Assembly: GCF_030867095.1 (NCBI RefSeq)
Contig: NC_081835.1
Location: forward strand, 46,359,892-46,423,891
Origin: Alligator mississippiensis
Lineage: Eukaryota; Chordata; Crocodylia; Alligatoridae
Reading direction: 5' to 3'
DNA: 64,000 nucleotides
Both the position numbers and the translations under genes were made by a program. Position 1 is the first letter of the stretch; every line of letters begins with the position of its first letter. Below the pieces are notes generated by a model. It searched no databases, was not told the DNA's origin, and was given only the letters and a program-made list of their open reading frames with translations. Positions 47,486 through 57,912 of this stretch are shown here, piece after piece.

Positions 47486-49170
47486 CAGGGGTGGGCAATT
47501 ATTTTGGGCAGAGGGCCGCTTACCGAGTTCTGGCAAGCTGTCAAGGGCCACATGGGTAGCCCTGCCCCTTGACAGGTGCCCCCCCCCCCCCCCCCCCGCC
47601 ACCATCTCTTGGGACTGGATGTCCCGCCCCCTAACCTCTGACCTTTGCCACAGGAAGTCCCTCCCCTTACACCTGGAAGTGCTTCTTTGGCGAAGAGGGT
47701 TTGCCATCTTAGGGGAAAATAAAACACATTACATACTTTAACCAAACACCCATATTACTATATTTTAATTTAAAAAATAATATTTTTTTGTCCTGATTTG
47801 TGTGTTTGTGCTGTATTTGCAGAAGTGATTGCATATAGGGGTTTGTGGGGATGGGTATGGATGTGGGTATGGGAGCCATGTAGGGTAGAGTGGCTGGCTG
47901 GTGCGGGGGGCAGGAAAATGGGGAAAGCAGCAGGGAGGAAGTAGAAGCGAGCGGGAGCGTGGGGCCTGCACCAATGTCCCGGGGCCAGTACCAGCAGGGC
48001 CCAGAGCAGGGTGGTGTGTGTGTGGGGCATGGGCTGACAGGGGTCTGTGGCCTGGGCTGGGCTGCAGAGGGGAGAGCTGACCCAGCTCCATAGAACCCCT
48101 GCCAGCCAGGAGCCGGCACTCCTGCCACCATGCTCTAGGCCCCGCTGGAGCTCCTGCATGCCTGCTTACCCCCAGCCCTGCGGTACAGGCAGGGAGCAGG
48201 GCACAGCCCTGAGCCTGTGCGCCCTGCACTCGCCCATCCAAGCTGAGCAGCAGTGGCAGGGATGGTGGCCAGTGCCGGGGGGGGGGAAAAGTGCCCCCGC
48301 CGCCGGCACTCCCTCCAGTGGCAACAGAGAGCAGGCACAGGCAGCCCTGCATGGGTTCTGAGTGGCTGCAGCACAGGGCGCTTTTCCCCTGCTGCTGTTG
48401 CTAGCCTGGGCCCTGTGCCGGCTTTGGGCTTGCCCACTGGGGCTGAGCTGCGGCAGCAGCAGCTGGGCAGAAACTGCTTCTTGGCGTGGAGGAAAGCGGC
48501 TCCCTGGTCACAGCTGCTGGGCAGTGTTTCTGCGGCTGCCTGCCCGGAGCCTGTGCCGTATTGGGCACTGGTATGGCTGCTTCACTGCTGCCTCTGTGCT
48601 GCCCAGTGGCTGCCATCCCTGCCGCTGCTGCTCAGCTTGAATGGGTGAGTGTGGGGTCGGGGCTGTGTGCTGGTCCCCAACTGTACCATGGGGGCTGGCA
48701 GTGAGGAGGCACATGGGAGCCAGTGGCAGCCGGGTGGGAGTGCAGGGCTTGTGCCAGTGTCCCAGGGCCAGCGTTGGCGGGGCCCAGAGCAGGGCGGCAG
48801 GAGTGCAGGGTCCCAGCTGGCAGGGCCTCCATGAAGCTGGGTCAACTCCCATCTCTCCCTGCTGGTGCAGACCAGCCCGGCTCCACAGACCCCTGCCAGC
48901 CCACTCCCTGTGCTCCTACTGCCCCGCTCTGGGCCCTGCTCCTGTTGGCCCCAAGACACCGGCACAGGCCCCACATTCCCGCATGCTGCTCACTTCCACT
49001 CCCATCTGGCTCTGCTGCCACTTTCCCACCTGCCCACGGGCTCCTGGCTGCATGGCAAGACTGTGAGGCTCAGCAGGAGCTGGCTGTGCCCTGAGGACTG
49101 GTGCAATCTCTATGGTCCTCCCCTGCCTCACCCCCCACTTCTTACCTGAATTTCCCATGCTGGCACAGCC
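47486..49170. mobile_element. Foldback hAT-type element, same family as 25688-27102 (right end unclear)
   Basis: Starts CAGGGGTGGGCAATTATTTTGGGC, and the following 100 bases match the inverse of the right end of the 25.7-kb copy ('gagggccgcttaccgagttctggcaagctgtc'). A C-run lies at 47579-47597. Inside, arms 48240-48275 and about 48603-48640 form a hairpin (aagctgagcagcagtggcagggatgg/ccatccctgccgctgctgctcagctt). Blocks such as 'gggcccagagcagggtgg' (47998, 48781) recur at about 26818. I could not find a matching right terminus or duplication. Frames of up to 195 codons are artefacts. Confidence 0.75.
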
Positions 49171-49307
49171 ATGAACTGTCTCTTTACCTGTCTTTGGTCA
49201 CTAGTTCCAGGAAGTTTATAATAATGTTAATTATTGGGAAATATTTACATGAATGAATTTTAATCTTCTGACCTAGTCAAAACATAGGACAAGGTGGTAC
49301 CTTACAG
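49171..49307. other. RAD54L2: Short unassigned intron segment
   Basis: No feature recognised; may include the unresolved end of the preceding foldback element. Confidence 0.4.
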
Positions 49308-49562
49308 TAGTGATTCTTAACCAAGGGTTCATGAGATCCTTTTAAGAGTGCCATGCAATATGAGCAGAGTTAGGTATGCTAATACTGATGTGTGATTTCA
49401 CAAGATAAATCCAGAGGTTTCAAATAAGAATCCATAATGTCAAAAGCATTCTGTCCTGCTTTGGTCTTTATTTGTTTTTTTTTGTAGCTGTTTAGATTTT
49501 TGGTCTATTTTTTTCAAGGGGTGCTAGGAGTCTGAAGAGTCTAAAAAGGTTGAAAACCATTG
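49308..49562. mobile_element. hAT-like MITE, about 255 bp
   Basis: Starts TAGTGATTCTTAACCAAGG and ends AAAAGGTTGAAAACCATTG, imperfect inverted repeats. Flanking octamers (ccttacag and actttacg) are only weakly alike. Non-coding. Confidence 0.65.
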
Positions 49563-49569
49563 ACTTTAC

Positions 49570-49765
49570 GTTGGTTCAGAAAAGCATGAACTTTCATAGG
49601 CAACAGCCTACTTCAGATGCTATGATGAAGTAGATGCTAGCATCTGACCAAGTAGGCAGTGGCCTGTGAAAGCTTATGCCTCTGAAGGAGCTGGTCTTAA
49701 GGTAGAACCCTGCCCCACCTTCTTCCTAACTTCAGTCTAACATGGCAGGCTACCTCTCCAGTGAC
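49570..49765 (+). mobile_element. Penelope-like terminus with inverted arms (copy D)
   Basis: The right arm on the + strand reads 'catctgaccaagtaggcagtggcctgtgaaagcttatgcc...ggtcttaaggtagaac...agtctaacatggcaggctac'. The left arm, about 49578-49612, is the inverse ('gaactttcataggcaacagcctacttcagatgc'). The order core, hairpin, GAAAGCTTATGC, 'agtctaacatggc' is the same as in copies A-C. Confidence 0.65.
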
Positions 49766-51393
49766 AAGATGACTCATTTGTAACAGGAAAATGCCCAAAA
49801 AATGGCAGTGGCAGCTAGTGCAAAGTGTGTATGTTTGGGGGCAATCCTAACAGATAGATGCATTAGATAGTGGAACATTTCAAGAGGTCTCTAGTGTGGT
49901 GGTAACTTTGTCACTTCACAGCAGAGAAGCCTAGGCTGGGCAGAGCCACATACAGTAATAAGTTAGCTTGAATTGGCAGAGAAAGAGACTGGAAGATCCA
50001 TGAGGTTTTTTTTCTGTCTCTAACTTCTAGCATTCTTTGGAAATATTCATATCGTGATTCTTAATTTTCAGTTCATTTAACCTAAATGATTGATATAGTC
50101 AAGCTAACAATGTATGTGTGTGAAAGTGCATATAGGATGTATACGGCATCAGATCACATAATACTGATATCTGTTACTGATGGTTGTTGGTTACCGTCTT
50201 GAATTTAGACTACCCAGAGAACGTCAAAAACATTTGTTTTTCTAACACATAAATTTTAAATTTAATAAAAGTAGTAAATGATGATGTGGACAACTTTATG
50301 TATCATTTTATTTATTACAGATGTGTCTTGTTTTTCAGCATTAATTGTATACCACAATATGTGTAAACTCCTTATATATAAAGTAGGATTTATTAACGTT
50401 ACCAACCATATCAGCTTCTTTTTACTTGCTGCCATAATATCAGTATACTTTGAACATGTACAGCTGTATAGTTCCATTTATCTATATAGTGTGTCCACTC
50501 AGTCCCTTATTATATCTTCACATTTAACAGATATAGCCAAAAAACTACTGTCAGCTACTGGTGAAATAAAAATGCTGTATATTGCAGATATAAAATATTG
50601 TTTGATGGCTGCATTTCCTCAGAGCTAACGTAAAATTTGTTTGCTGATATTTGGCTTGTGTGGAGTATAGCTAATTTGAGGTGTAAAGAAGACTCTTTTA
50701 TTCTGTACATCCGATATTCAGGTCTGATGCCTGGTCCTATGTTGTTCCTTAAACTGCTCTCTGGGAACCCACAGCTACTTTGTTTCCATTTCTGAGAAGC
50801 AAGATGTGCTAGGTTTACTATTCACTGTGAACCACCCTTTTCCCCCATGTTTTTCCTAACGATAATACAACTTTTAAATCTTCAAAGTGCTCCTAAGGGA
50901 TTTCTTCCCCCATGGATGGACTCTGATTACCATTGCAAGCCTTAGCAGATTAAAAAAAACAAACCACAAAACAAAACCCGTATTAAATACAGCGCCCATT
51001 CAAGGCTTGCGGGTCACATACAACTGTCCCACACTACAAATTTTCATGAATTTAAATAATATTGACAGTAACGCAATGAAAAGCTAACAGATTTACCCCA
51101 TTGCTTACAAATGAAGAGCATACTCTAAGTGGTGATGATGACTCATTCAAACTTCTCTCATTCTTAACATGACATGATCCCAAACTATTGATGTCTTCTA
51201 ACCTCAGATCTTGCAGAAACCTGTGGTTAGTTTTTCTTTTTGGTTTAATTTAATGTATAGAATAAAAAACGCTGGCAGTTTAACTTACCTTCGTTTAATG
51301 CCTTGGTCATTTCTGTCTGTAGCTTTGAAGAATGCATTCTAAACTCTGCTCTGAGTGCCTGTAATTTGCTTTGCATCAGTTATGGATTGTATT
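49766..51393. other. RAD54L2: Intron 2 sequence, no recognised feature
   Basis: AT-rich. The 116-codon frame at 50278-50628 is hydrophobic because of T-rich codons and shows no family signature. No exon recognised. Confidence 0.5.
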
Positions 51394-51401
51394 CCATACA
51401 T

Positions 51402-53334
51402 CAGCGGTTCCCAAACTCTGACAGACTGAGTACCATAAATTTAAAATGATACAGCCTTAAATACCACCAGCAACTTTTTCATACACATAGGTAACAGACT
51501 ATGTATTAAAACAACATCAAAACCTTTAGTAATCATAAAGCGTTGTTTTATCAGTTACTGTATCCATATAAAACAGTTGTAAGTTGGAAAAAAAAGACTA
51601 AATTCAACTGTCTAGAAATGCTTTTGGGGATGTCTTTAGTGAGAAGGTATGTGGGGGTTTGGAGCCTGGGGAGGGAAGGGGTCCTTGCACACCCTGGCAG
51701 GATGCAGGGTACTGTGGGTCAGGAGTAATGGACAGCAGCAGGGCTGGGGGGGGCCGTGGTTTGAGAGTGACAGACACACAAGCAGACAGACATGCACACA
51801 GCCACACACAGTGCCCAGTAGGCAAGTCTGTGAAGGGGGAGTGTTGCGGGGAGAGGGGCAGATCAAGGCCCACACAGTAAGGGAGGAAGTGGAGCAGGGG
51901 CAGGAGCCACGGTGAATGGGACCTTGGGACCGGGGCAGATCATGAGGTTAAGCAGCGGGTGGCTCGTCCAAGGGCACTGGGGGAGTTGTGGCTCCCCACC
52001 ATTGTGTGCAACTTAGGGCAGGCATGGGGGCACATGCCCCCAGGTCTGTGTGTGGGGCAGAAGTGGTGGCCTGCTGTAAACTGGGCTCTGCACCACACTG
52101 CTGCTTGCCCAGGGGCCTTGCATGATGCCATGGTTGGACCACGCACTGGCTGCACTTCATCCCCTTCCCGCCTGGTAGTGGCAGGCACATGGTGTCCCAC
52201 GCGACTCTGGAGGCAGTGGTAGTGCCGTGCAGAGCACGGTGGCAGCCCACTGCTTCCCGGGGGTTTGTTCCCCTCGGGCTGGCTGGCCCTGTTCCTGCGG
52301 CAGGGTCAGCACAAAGGCAGCTTGGGCCTTTCCAGGGACACGGGGGTGCTCCCCTGACAGGGTGACCCCGGGGCAGGCATGTGGGGGTGGTATGTGCCCC
52401 CTGGATCTGTGTACGGGGAGCGGTAGGCTGAGTGGTGGGTTCTGCACCATGTAGTGCTGCCTCCAGACCTGCGCGGGATGCCATCTGCCTGCTGTCGTTG
52501 CATGGGGAGAGGTACTTAGCTAGCATGTGGTATGCACATGGTGTCCCCCACAGGTCCAGAGGCAGCAGTAGTGTGGTGCAGAGCCCAACTCCACTTGTAT
52601 CCAGGGGGCACAGGCCTGCCATTTGCTGCCACCACCTGGCAGGCAGAGGCACTTGGCCACCCCAGGATGTGCCCAGTGGGGGGAGCCCCCCCACATCCCT
52701 GGAAAGGCCCAGGCTGCCTTTGTGTTGGCCCTGCTGCGGGGATGGGGTGAGCTGGCTCAAGGGGAGAAAGCCCCTGGGGAGCAGTGGGCTGCTGTGTTCT
52801 GCACCATGCAACTGCTGCCTCTAGAGCCACACAGGATGCCATGTGCCTGCTGCCACTGGCACCAGCAGCTGGCACATAGCATTACACGAGACTCCTGGGC
52901 CAGTGGCAGTGTGGTGCAGAGCCCAGTTTGCAGCAGCAGTCTGCCTCTGCCCTGTGCACAGATCCAGAGGGGTATGTGCCCCAAAAGTCTCCCCTGGGGT
53001 GTGCACAATGGTGAGGAGCCTCCCACACCTCTGGATGAGCTGCTGGGGCTCTGACTATCACACCACCTGCTCCGGAGGCCCATTCACCCCTGCCTCTGCC
53101 CCCCCTACCTCCCTCACTGTGGAGGCCTTGATCTTCCTCTCTCCCCTTCCACCCAACACAATTACCTACTGGGTGCTGCTCAACATACGGTGCTGTGGTC
53201 CTGGGTGTGTGCAGCAGGCTGCTGCTGGGCTCTTGGTGTGCTTTAGGTGGGGCTTCCCCCTGGTCCTCCACGTACTGCTTTTAGGTTGTCTGTGTACCAC
53301 TGGTGGTATGTGTACCACAGTTTGGGAACCACTG
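51402..53334. mobile_element. Giant foldback hAT element, 1933 bp, near-exact TSD
   Basis: Termini CAGCGGTTCCCAAACT and AGTTTGGGAACCACTG are inverted repeats, flanked by CCATACAT (51394-51401) and CCATAGAT (53335-53342), 7 of 8 identical. Much of the element folds back around about 52510: 52222-52375 opposes 52650-52805 (shared 'cacaaaggcagc.tgggcctttccaggga'), 52030-52115 opposes 52895-52985 ('aactgggctctgcaccacactg'), and 51840-52010 opposes 53010-53165 ('gggagaggggcagatcaaggcc' against 'ggccttgatcttcctctctcccc'). No transposase. The 287-codon minus-strand frame is an artefact of GC-rich palindromes. Confidence 0.88.
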
Positions 53335-53342
53335 CCATAGAT

Positions 53343-54579
53343 GATGTAGAGTTTGTTCCATTGCTTCTGTAGGGTACTAGCTTCCTGGTGAGAGCATTTC
53401 TCTATTAAAAATTACAACTAAGTGTTTAGATGTTTTTACACCTGACAGAAGTGAAAGAGTGATAGACTTGATTCTACAAGCTGGCATTACATAGAACAGG
53501 GCTGTCCAACTTCAGTGTGGCTGGGTGACTATACAGAGTGCCAGTGTGTAGTAGTTCATGGGCTATGGGCGATAGCCCTGCAGCTCCCTCCTGGACCTTT
53601 CTCTGCTGTGTGGCAGGGGGCTTGTGGGCTGCTGGTTGGACAGCCGTGTAGTAGTGGACACTATACATTTCCTTCACACCATTCAACCAGTATATCTCAA
53701 TTCTGCCATACAACAGCTGTTGCTGTACTTCAGGGCTCCCACTAGTTTCTTTCAGCACCAGAATCTTTACTGGTTTTGTTGTTCAGGACCTGACCAGACT
53801 CTCAAAACAAGCATCACGTTTCTGTCCTTATCTGTGACTTCCATTTCCATTCCAGTTTTGTAACTGGGACTGCTGCCCAACGCACATCTTCCCTGATCCT
53901 CCTGTTCTTTGAATGTATTATTAAGCAGCAAGAGTCATAAACTGGACGAGACAGTATGATGGCTTTTGCAGTACTGATGTTTGCCAGCTAAGGAACTGCC
54001 TTGACCCTCAAAACCTTTCATTTGTAACCTAATCAACAGTTGACTGTAGAGATTAAGAGTTTGTATGTTAACACCAGGGCTTTATTTCCAAAGCATGTTG
54101 AAATATTAAACAAATTCCTCTAGTTTTCTGTTGTGTCTAGTATTCCTTGATATCTGTGGATTATTTCTCATGGCAGTGGCTAGATTCATCTCTTATTTTC
54201 AGATGGTGCTGTTCTATTTATAAATAATGAATGGGAGTCATTCATTTTCTGCCTCTGAGACTATGGGTTCAACACATTCCAAAAACTTGCTGTTTAGGGT
54301 GAAAGGTTGATAAAAGTGAAGCATACAGCAGCAAAGCAGAGGCATTTGTGATCACAGGCATTCAGAAACTGTTCTTAAGGGCTCCTGGAGGTTATGCTTT
54401 TATTTAATTTTAGTTTGGAAACCTTTTTGTTTAATAGAGGTAGAATGAAATGCTAAACCTCTCCTGGCTATCCTTATAGCTTTGGGTCTGGCGTGAAACC
54501 TTTCTGCCTTTCTAAGCCTCCAGCAGGAACTTCTGCTTTAATCTGACTTTCCTTTGAAAGCCTGATCAAGCAAAATGGT
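53343..54579. other. RAD54L2: Intron 2 sequence with a probable small hAT-like piece at 53497-53648
   Basis: 53497 begins CAGGGCTGTCCAACTTC and about 53636-53648 reads GGTTGGACAGCCGTG, its inverse, giving a 152-bp MITE without a clear duplication. The remainder is unremarkable. Confidence 0.5.
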
Positions 54580-54587
54580 GTAATGGT

Positions 54588-55078
54588 TAGGGACCTACTT
54601 AAATTGTGCTTTTGTGATTTTCACAGAAACCATGAAAAACGGTGGTTTCTGTGATCGCGTTTGCCACAAAAATGGTGTTTGCCACAATTTCCCACAGAAT
54701 CACACCCCCCATCCAAAACAAAATTACTAAAAATAAAATGCTGGCTCTTCTGTGGGAGGCAGCGGTCCTCGCAGCTGCTGTTGCCTGCCCTTGTAGCCAG
54801 CCGGGCAGGAAGGCACTGGCTGGTGAAGCAGTCAAGATGGTAGCCACCCCTTGTCCCTCCTCCCCTGCCAGGGCTTCTCTGCCAATCAATGCCAAGGGGT
54901 GGGGCTGCATGAAGGGCAGCCCTCTCTGCTAATCAGCGATGAGGGGTTGGGCCTCCAGGGCCTTGGTCAATCAGCATGGAGGGCAGGGCTGCTGTGAAAT
55001 GCCTGCAAAAATGGCTGTGCACGCCGTGGGTGGGCTGCAAAAAACCCTTTGTTTCTCCATGACTTAGGTAGGTCCCTA
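54588..55078. mobile_element. Non-autonomous hAT-type transposon, 491 bp, exact 8-bp TSD
   Basis: Termini TAGGGACCTACTTAAAT and TTAGGTAGGTCCCTA are inverted repeats. Exact GTAATGGT duplications flank it (54580-54587 and 55079-55086). Near the left end, 'cacagaaaccatgaaaaacggtggtttctgtg' makes a subterminal hairpin. The duplication lies within 'caaaatggtgtaatggt'. No open frame belongs to it. Confidence 0.9.
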
Positions 55079-55228
55079 GTAATGGTTAGATCGAGGGATA
55101 GGAGGTAAAAGATTTTTGGAGTACGTTCCAGACTGAAACTGGTTTGATCTTTAATGTGCTGCTTGGTATTTCTAGACCTTGGTTTCTGAAACTAAAATCA
55201 TAATACATGGCTGGTGTAGAACCTGGAT

Positions 55229-56504
55229 CAGGGGTAGCTAACCTACCCCGTACGTCACAAGTTGCATGGATGGCTTCTGTATGTGGCACCAGGGGTGGGC
55301 TAACAAAAATAGGATGGGTTTCAATACTGACAAGTGCAGGGTACTGCACTTAGGCAGTAGGAACCAGCAGCACACTTGTAAGCTGGGAAACTCCCTTCTC
55401 AAGAGCACGGTGGCAGAAAGAGATCTTGGAGTCATTATTGACTCCAAGATGAACATGGACTGACAATGCGAGGTCACGGTCAGTAGGGCTAACCTTACCT
55501 TGTCATGCATCCACAGATGTATCTCAAGCAGGGCCAAGGAGGTGATCCTCCCCCTCTATGTGACACTGGTCAGGCCGCAGTTGGAGTACTGTGTTCAGTT
55601 CTGGGCGCCCCACTTCAGGAGGGATGTGGACAGCATCGAGAGGGTCCAAAGGAGGGCCACACCCATGATCTGGGGACAGCAGGGCAGACCGTACAAGGAG
55701 AGGCTACAGGACCTTAACCTGTTCAGCCTTCACAAGAGAAGGCTGAGTGGGGACCTGCTGGCTGTCTATAAAATTACTAGGGGGGACCAGCGGGAATTGG
55801 GAGAGACTTTTTTCCCCCGAGTGCCTCCCAGAGTAATGAGGAGTAACGGCCATAAGTTGTTAGAGAGTAAGTTTAGACTAGACATCCAAAGGCACTACTT
55901 CACAGTCAGGGCGGCGAGGATCTGGAACCAACTGCGAAGGGAAGTAGTGATGTCTCCTACCCTGGGGGTCTTTAAGAGGAGGCTTGACGTCTACCTGGCT
56001 GGGGTCATTTGAGCTCGGTTTTCTCCTGCCCAGGGTAGGGGGTCGGACTTGATGATCTACAAGGTCCCTTCCGACCCTACTTCTATGAATCTATGAATCA
56101 CCTGAGCCCCAGGTGCTTAGTAAAGGGAGGCACCAGAATGGAAGCAGGGGAGCTCCAACCTCCTGGAGTGTGGGGGCAGGATGCTGCTGTGGAAAGAGGT
56201 GTCAGATGTTATTGCTAAGAGCCAAGTTTAATCCATCACTGGCTGCACTACTGCCAAATTAAGGGCTTTGGATCCTTGCTTCCTGTAGAAAACCATAGTG
56301 GTTGCAAAGCAAGGCAGGGTGAACCTGGTTATTCTTGGAGGTGACCTAACACCTCCTTTCACAGCAGCATCCTATCCCAGGCTCTAGCCACCCCTACCTC
56401 CATTCTGATGCCCCAGGATGCAAAATCTATTGGGTAGGCTTCTGGAGGTGGGGATTAGAGAGGCACTCAGAGAGGCATGTCTGCCAAAAGGTTGGCCACT
56501 ACAG
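55229..56504. mobile_element. Probable hAT-like element carrying a nested CR1
   Basis: Left end CAGGGGTAGCTAACCTACCCC and right end AAGGTTGGCCACTACAG are imperfect inverted repeats. Between them lies the CR1 at 55289-56099, so the host fragments are about 55229-55288 and 56100-56504. The flanks (acctggat/gttcatga) give no clear duplication, so the outer assignment is tentative. Confidence 0.5.
55289..56099 (+). mobile_element. CR1 LINE, 3' fragment, least decayed copy in the window
   Basis: From 55311 the sequence encodes the CR1 RT C-terminal half: NTDKCRVLHLGS, ERDLGVIIDSKMN, then one in-frame TGA (after 55460), then VILPLYVTLVRPQLEYC, VQRRAT and KERLQDLNLFSLHKRR, ending in a stop just after LAGVI at about 56010. 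The 3' UTR 'ggtcggacttgatgatctacaaggtcccttccgaccct' and the 'tctatgaatctatgaa' tail end at 56099. The long frame (170 codons) points to a recent insertion, but it is 5'-truncated and has no endonuclease. Confidence 0.93.
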
Positions 56505-56776
56505 GTTCATGACCTGTTTAGTTAGCAGCAGGTTGCCAAATTAAGGATGAACTGCTCAGCTGGTTGCTGAGGGTTTTATTCTAAAGGTGCTGCTTCTCTA
56601 ATCAGCTGGAGCTCATCAGTGATCTCATACAGCTGATTGTACAAGTGGCAGTCTTTGAAACAAAAGCCACACCAAACCTGCAACAGCTGTGTGCCCCTGG
56701 CTGGTTCATAAACTATCCCCTTCATGGAAATGAGGAAGGAACCTAACCCTGTGAAGAATTTGGGTTTCAATAAATA

Positions 56777-57703
56777 TAGGGGTGCACCAATAGAGATTTT
56801 TGGGGCCAATATTGATAGCCAGTTTTTAAGGAGGCATATTGGCTGATACCGATCCGATTTGCTATACACAGACTGGCAACCTGAAGAGCAGTGTCTGGCT
56901 GGTAAGTTTGCTGTGGTGGAAGGGGAAGGGACATGGGAGGGCAGATCAAACCCCCTGTGGTGAGGGAGGGAGTAGGGCAGGGGCAGGCTCTGCTGGGGCA
57001 GGGTGTAGGATGGGAAAGTGGAGGGGTGTGGCTCTTGCTGCTGCATGCACTCTGGGGGGGCACGGCGTGTGCCTCCCAGATGTGCATGGTGCGAGGCAGC
57101 CTGCAGCTGCAGGCTGGGGCCAGGGCTGTGCTGGGCTCTTCCCGGTGGGGGCTGGGTCGGGCTGCGCTTGGGGCAGACCGTAGCAGCACTGGAAGGGAGA
57201 TTATGGGGGGGCTGCAGCCACCCCAAAATTTGCTGTAGCCCCCCAACTCCCCTCCCAGTGCTGCTGCTGCCCACCTTGCCCTCAGCACAGCCTGGCCCAG
57301 CCCCTGTTGGGAAGAGCCTGCACCCTGCTCTGTGCAGATCTGGGGGGCACATGTGTCCCCATCCTCCCCCATGCCCTCCCATTGTGCACACAGCAGTGGG
57401 AGCTGTGCCTCCCGGATGAGCCTCGGCTCCGTCCCACACCCTGCCCTACCCTGGCTGGGCAGCGCGTGCCCCAGTCCCACTCCCTCCCTCACCGTGGGGA
57501 CCTTGATCTTCCCTCTTACACACCTCTCCTCCCCACTCCTCTTCCACCAGACCAGACTTACCAGCTAGACACAGCTCTCCAAGCTGCCAGGCTGTGCTCC
57601 TTTCTGCCTGCATGCTGTGGTTGTGCACATGCACAGGCCATTTATTAGCTACATCAGGCCGATTTCTGATGCAGTCAATTTTCTTTGTATTGGTGCACCT
57701 CTA
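56777..57703. mobile_element. Foldback hAT-like element, 927 bp, TAGGGGTGCACCAAT termini
   Basis: TAGGGGTGCACCAAT at the left and ATTGGTGCACCTCTA at the right are near-perfect inverted repeats, flanked by AATAAATA (56769-56776) and AATAAATT (57704-57711), 7 of 8. The GC-rich arms 56885-57010 and about 57410-57600 are inverted copies ('gagggagggagtagggcaggggcag' against its counterpart 'ccagtcccactccctccctcac'). Same family as 36328-37410. Frames of up to 287 codons across it are artefacts. Confidence 0.87.
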
Positions 57704-57912
57704 AATAAATTGATCCTGTTATGCCATCTTGCAGACAGATCTAAGGGAGAGGTGGAGTGTTGAGGATTCTCTGGGTGTTCTGTTAAATATTATTTCATTT
57801 AATCAGGGAATATTTGCATCTAAAGATAGAAAGATTCTGACTGCTGAAAAAAGTTAATGTCAGTAAAGAGGAGTATGCTTGTTATCCATCCGGTGAAAAA
57901 GTAAAGTGCTTA

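Noticed and set aside
50278..50628. 116-codon hydrophobic frame
   Set aside because: AT-rich chance frame with no domain or splice context.
51948..52811. 287-codon minus-strand frame
   Set aside because: Within the giant inverted repeat; overlapping frames exist on the opposite strand and no protein family is recognisable.
56576..57439. 287-codon minus-strand frame
   Set aside because: Crosses the boundary of the foldback element at 56777, so it is partly transposon and partly flank; GC-rich artefact.
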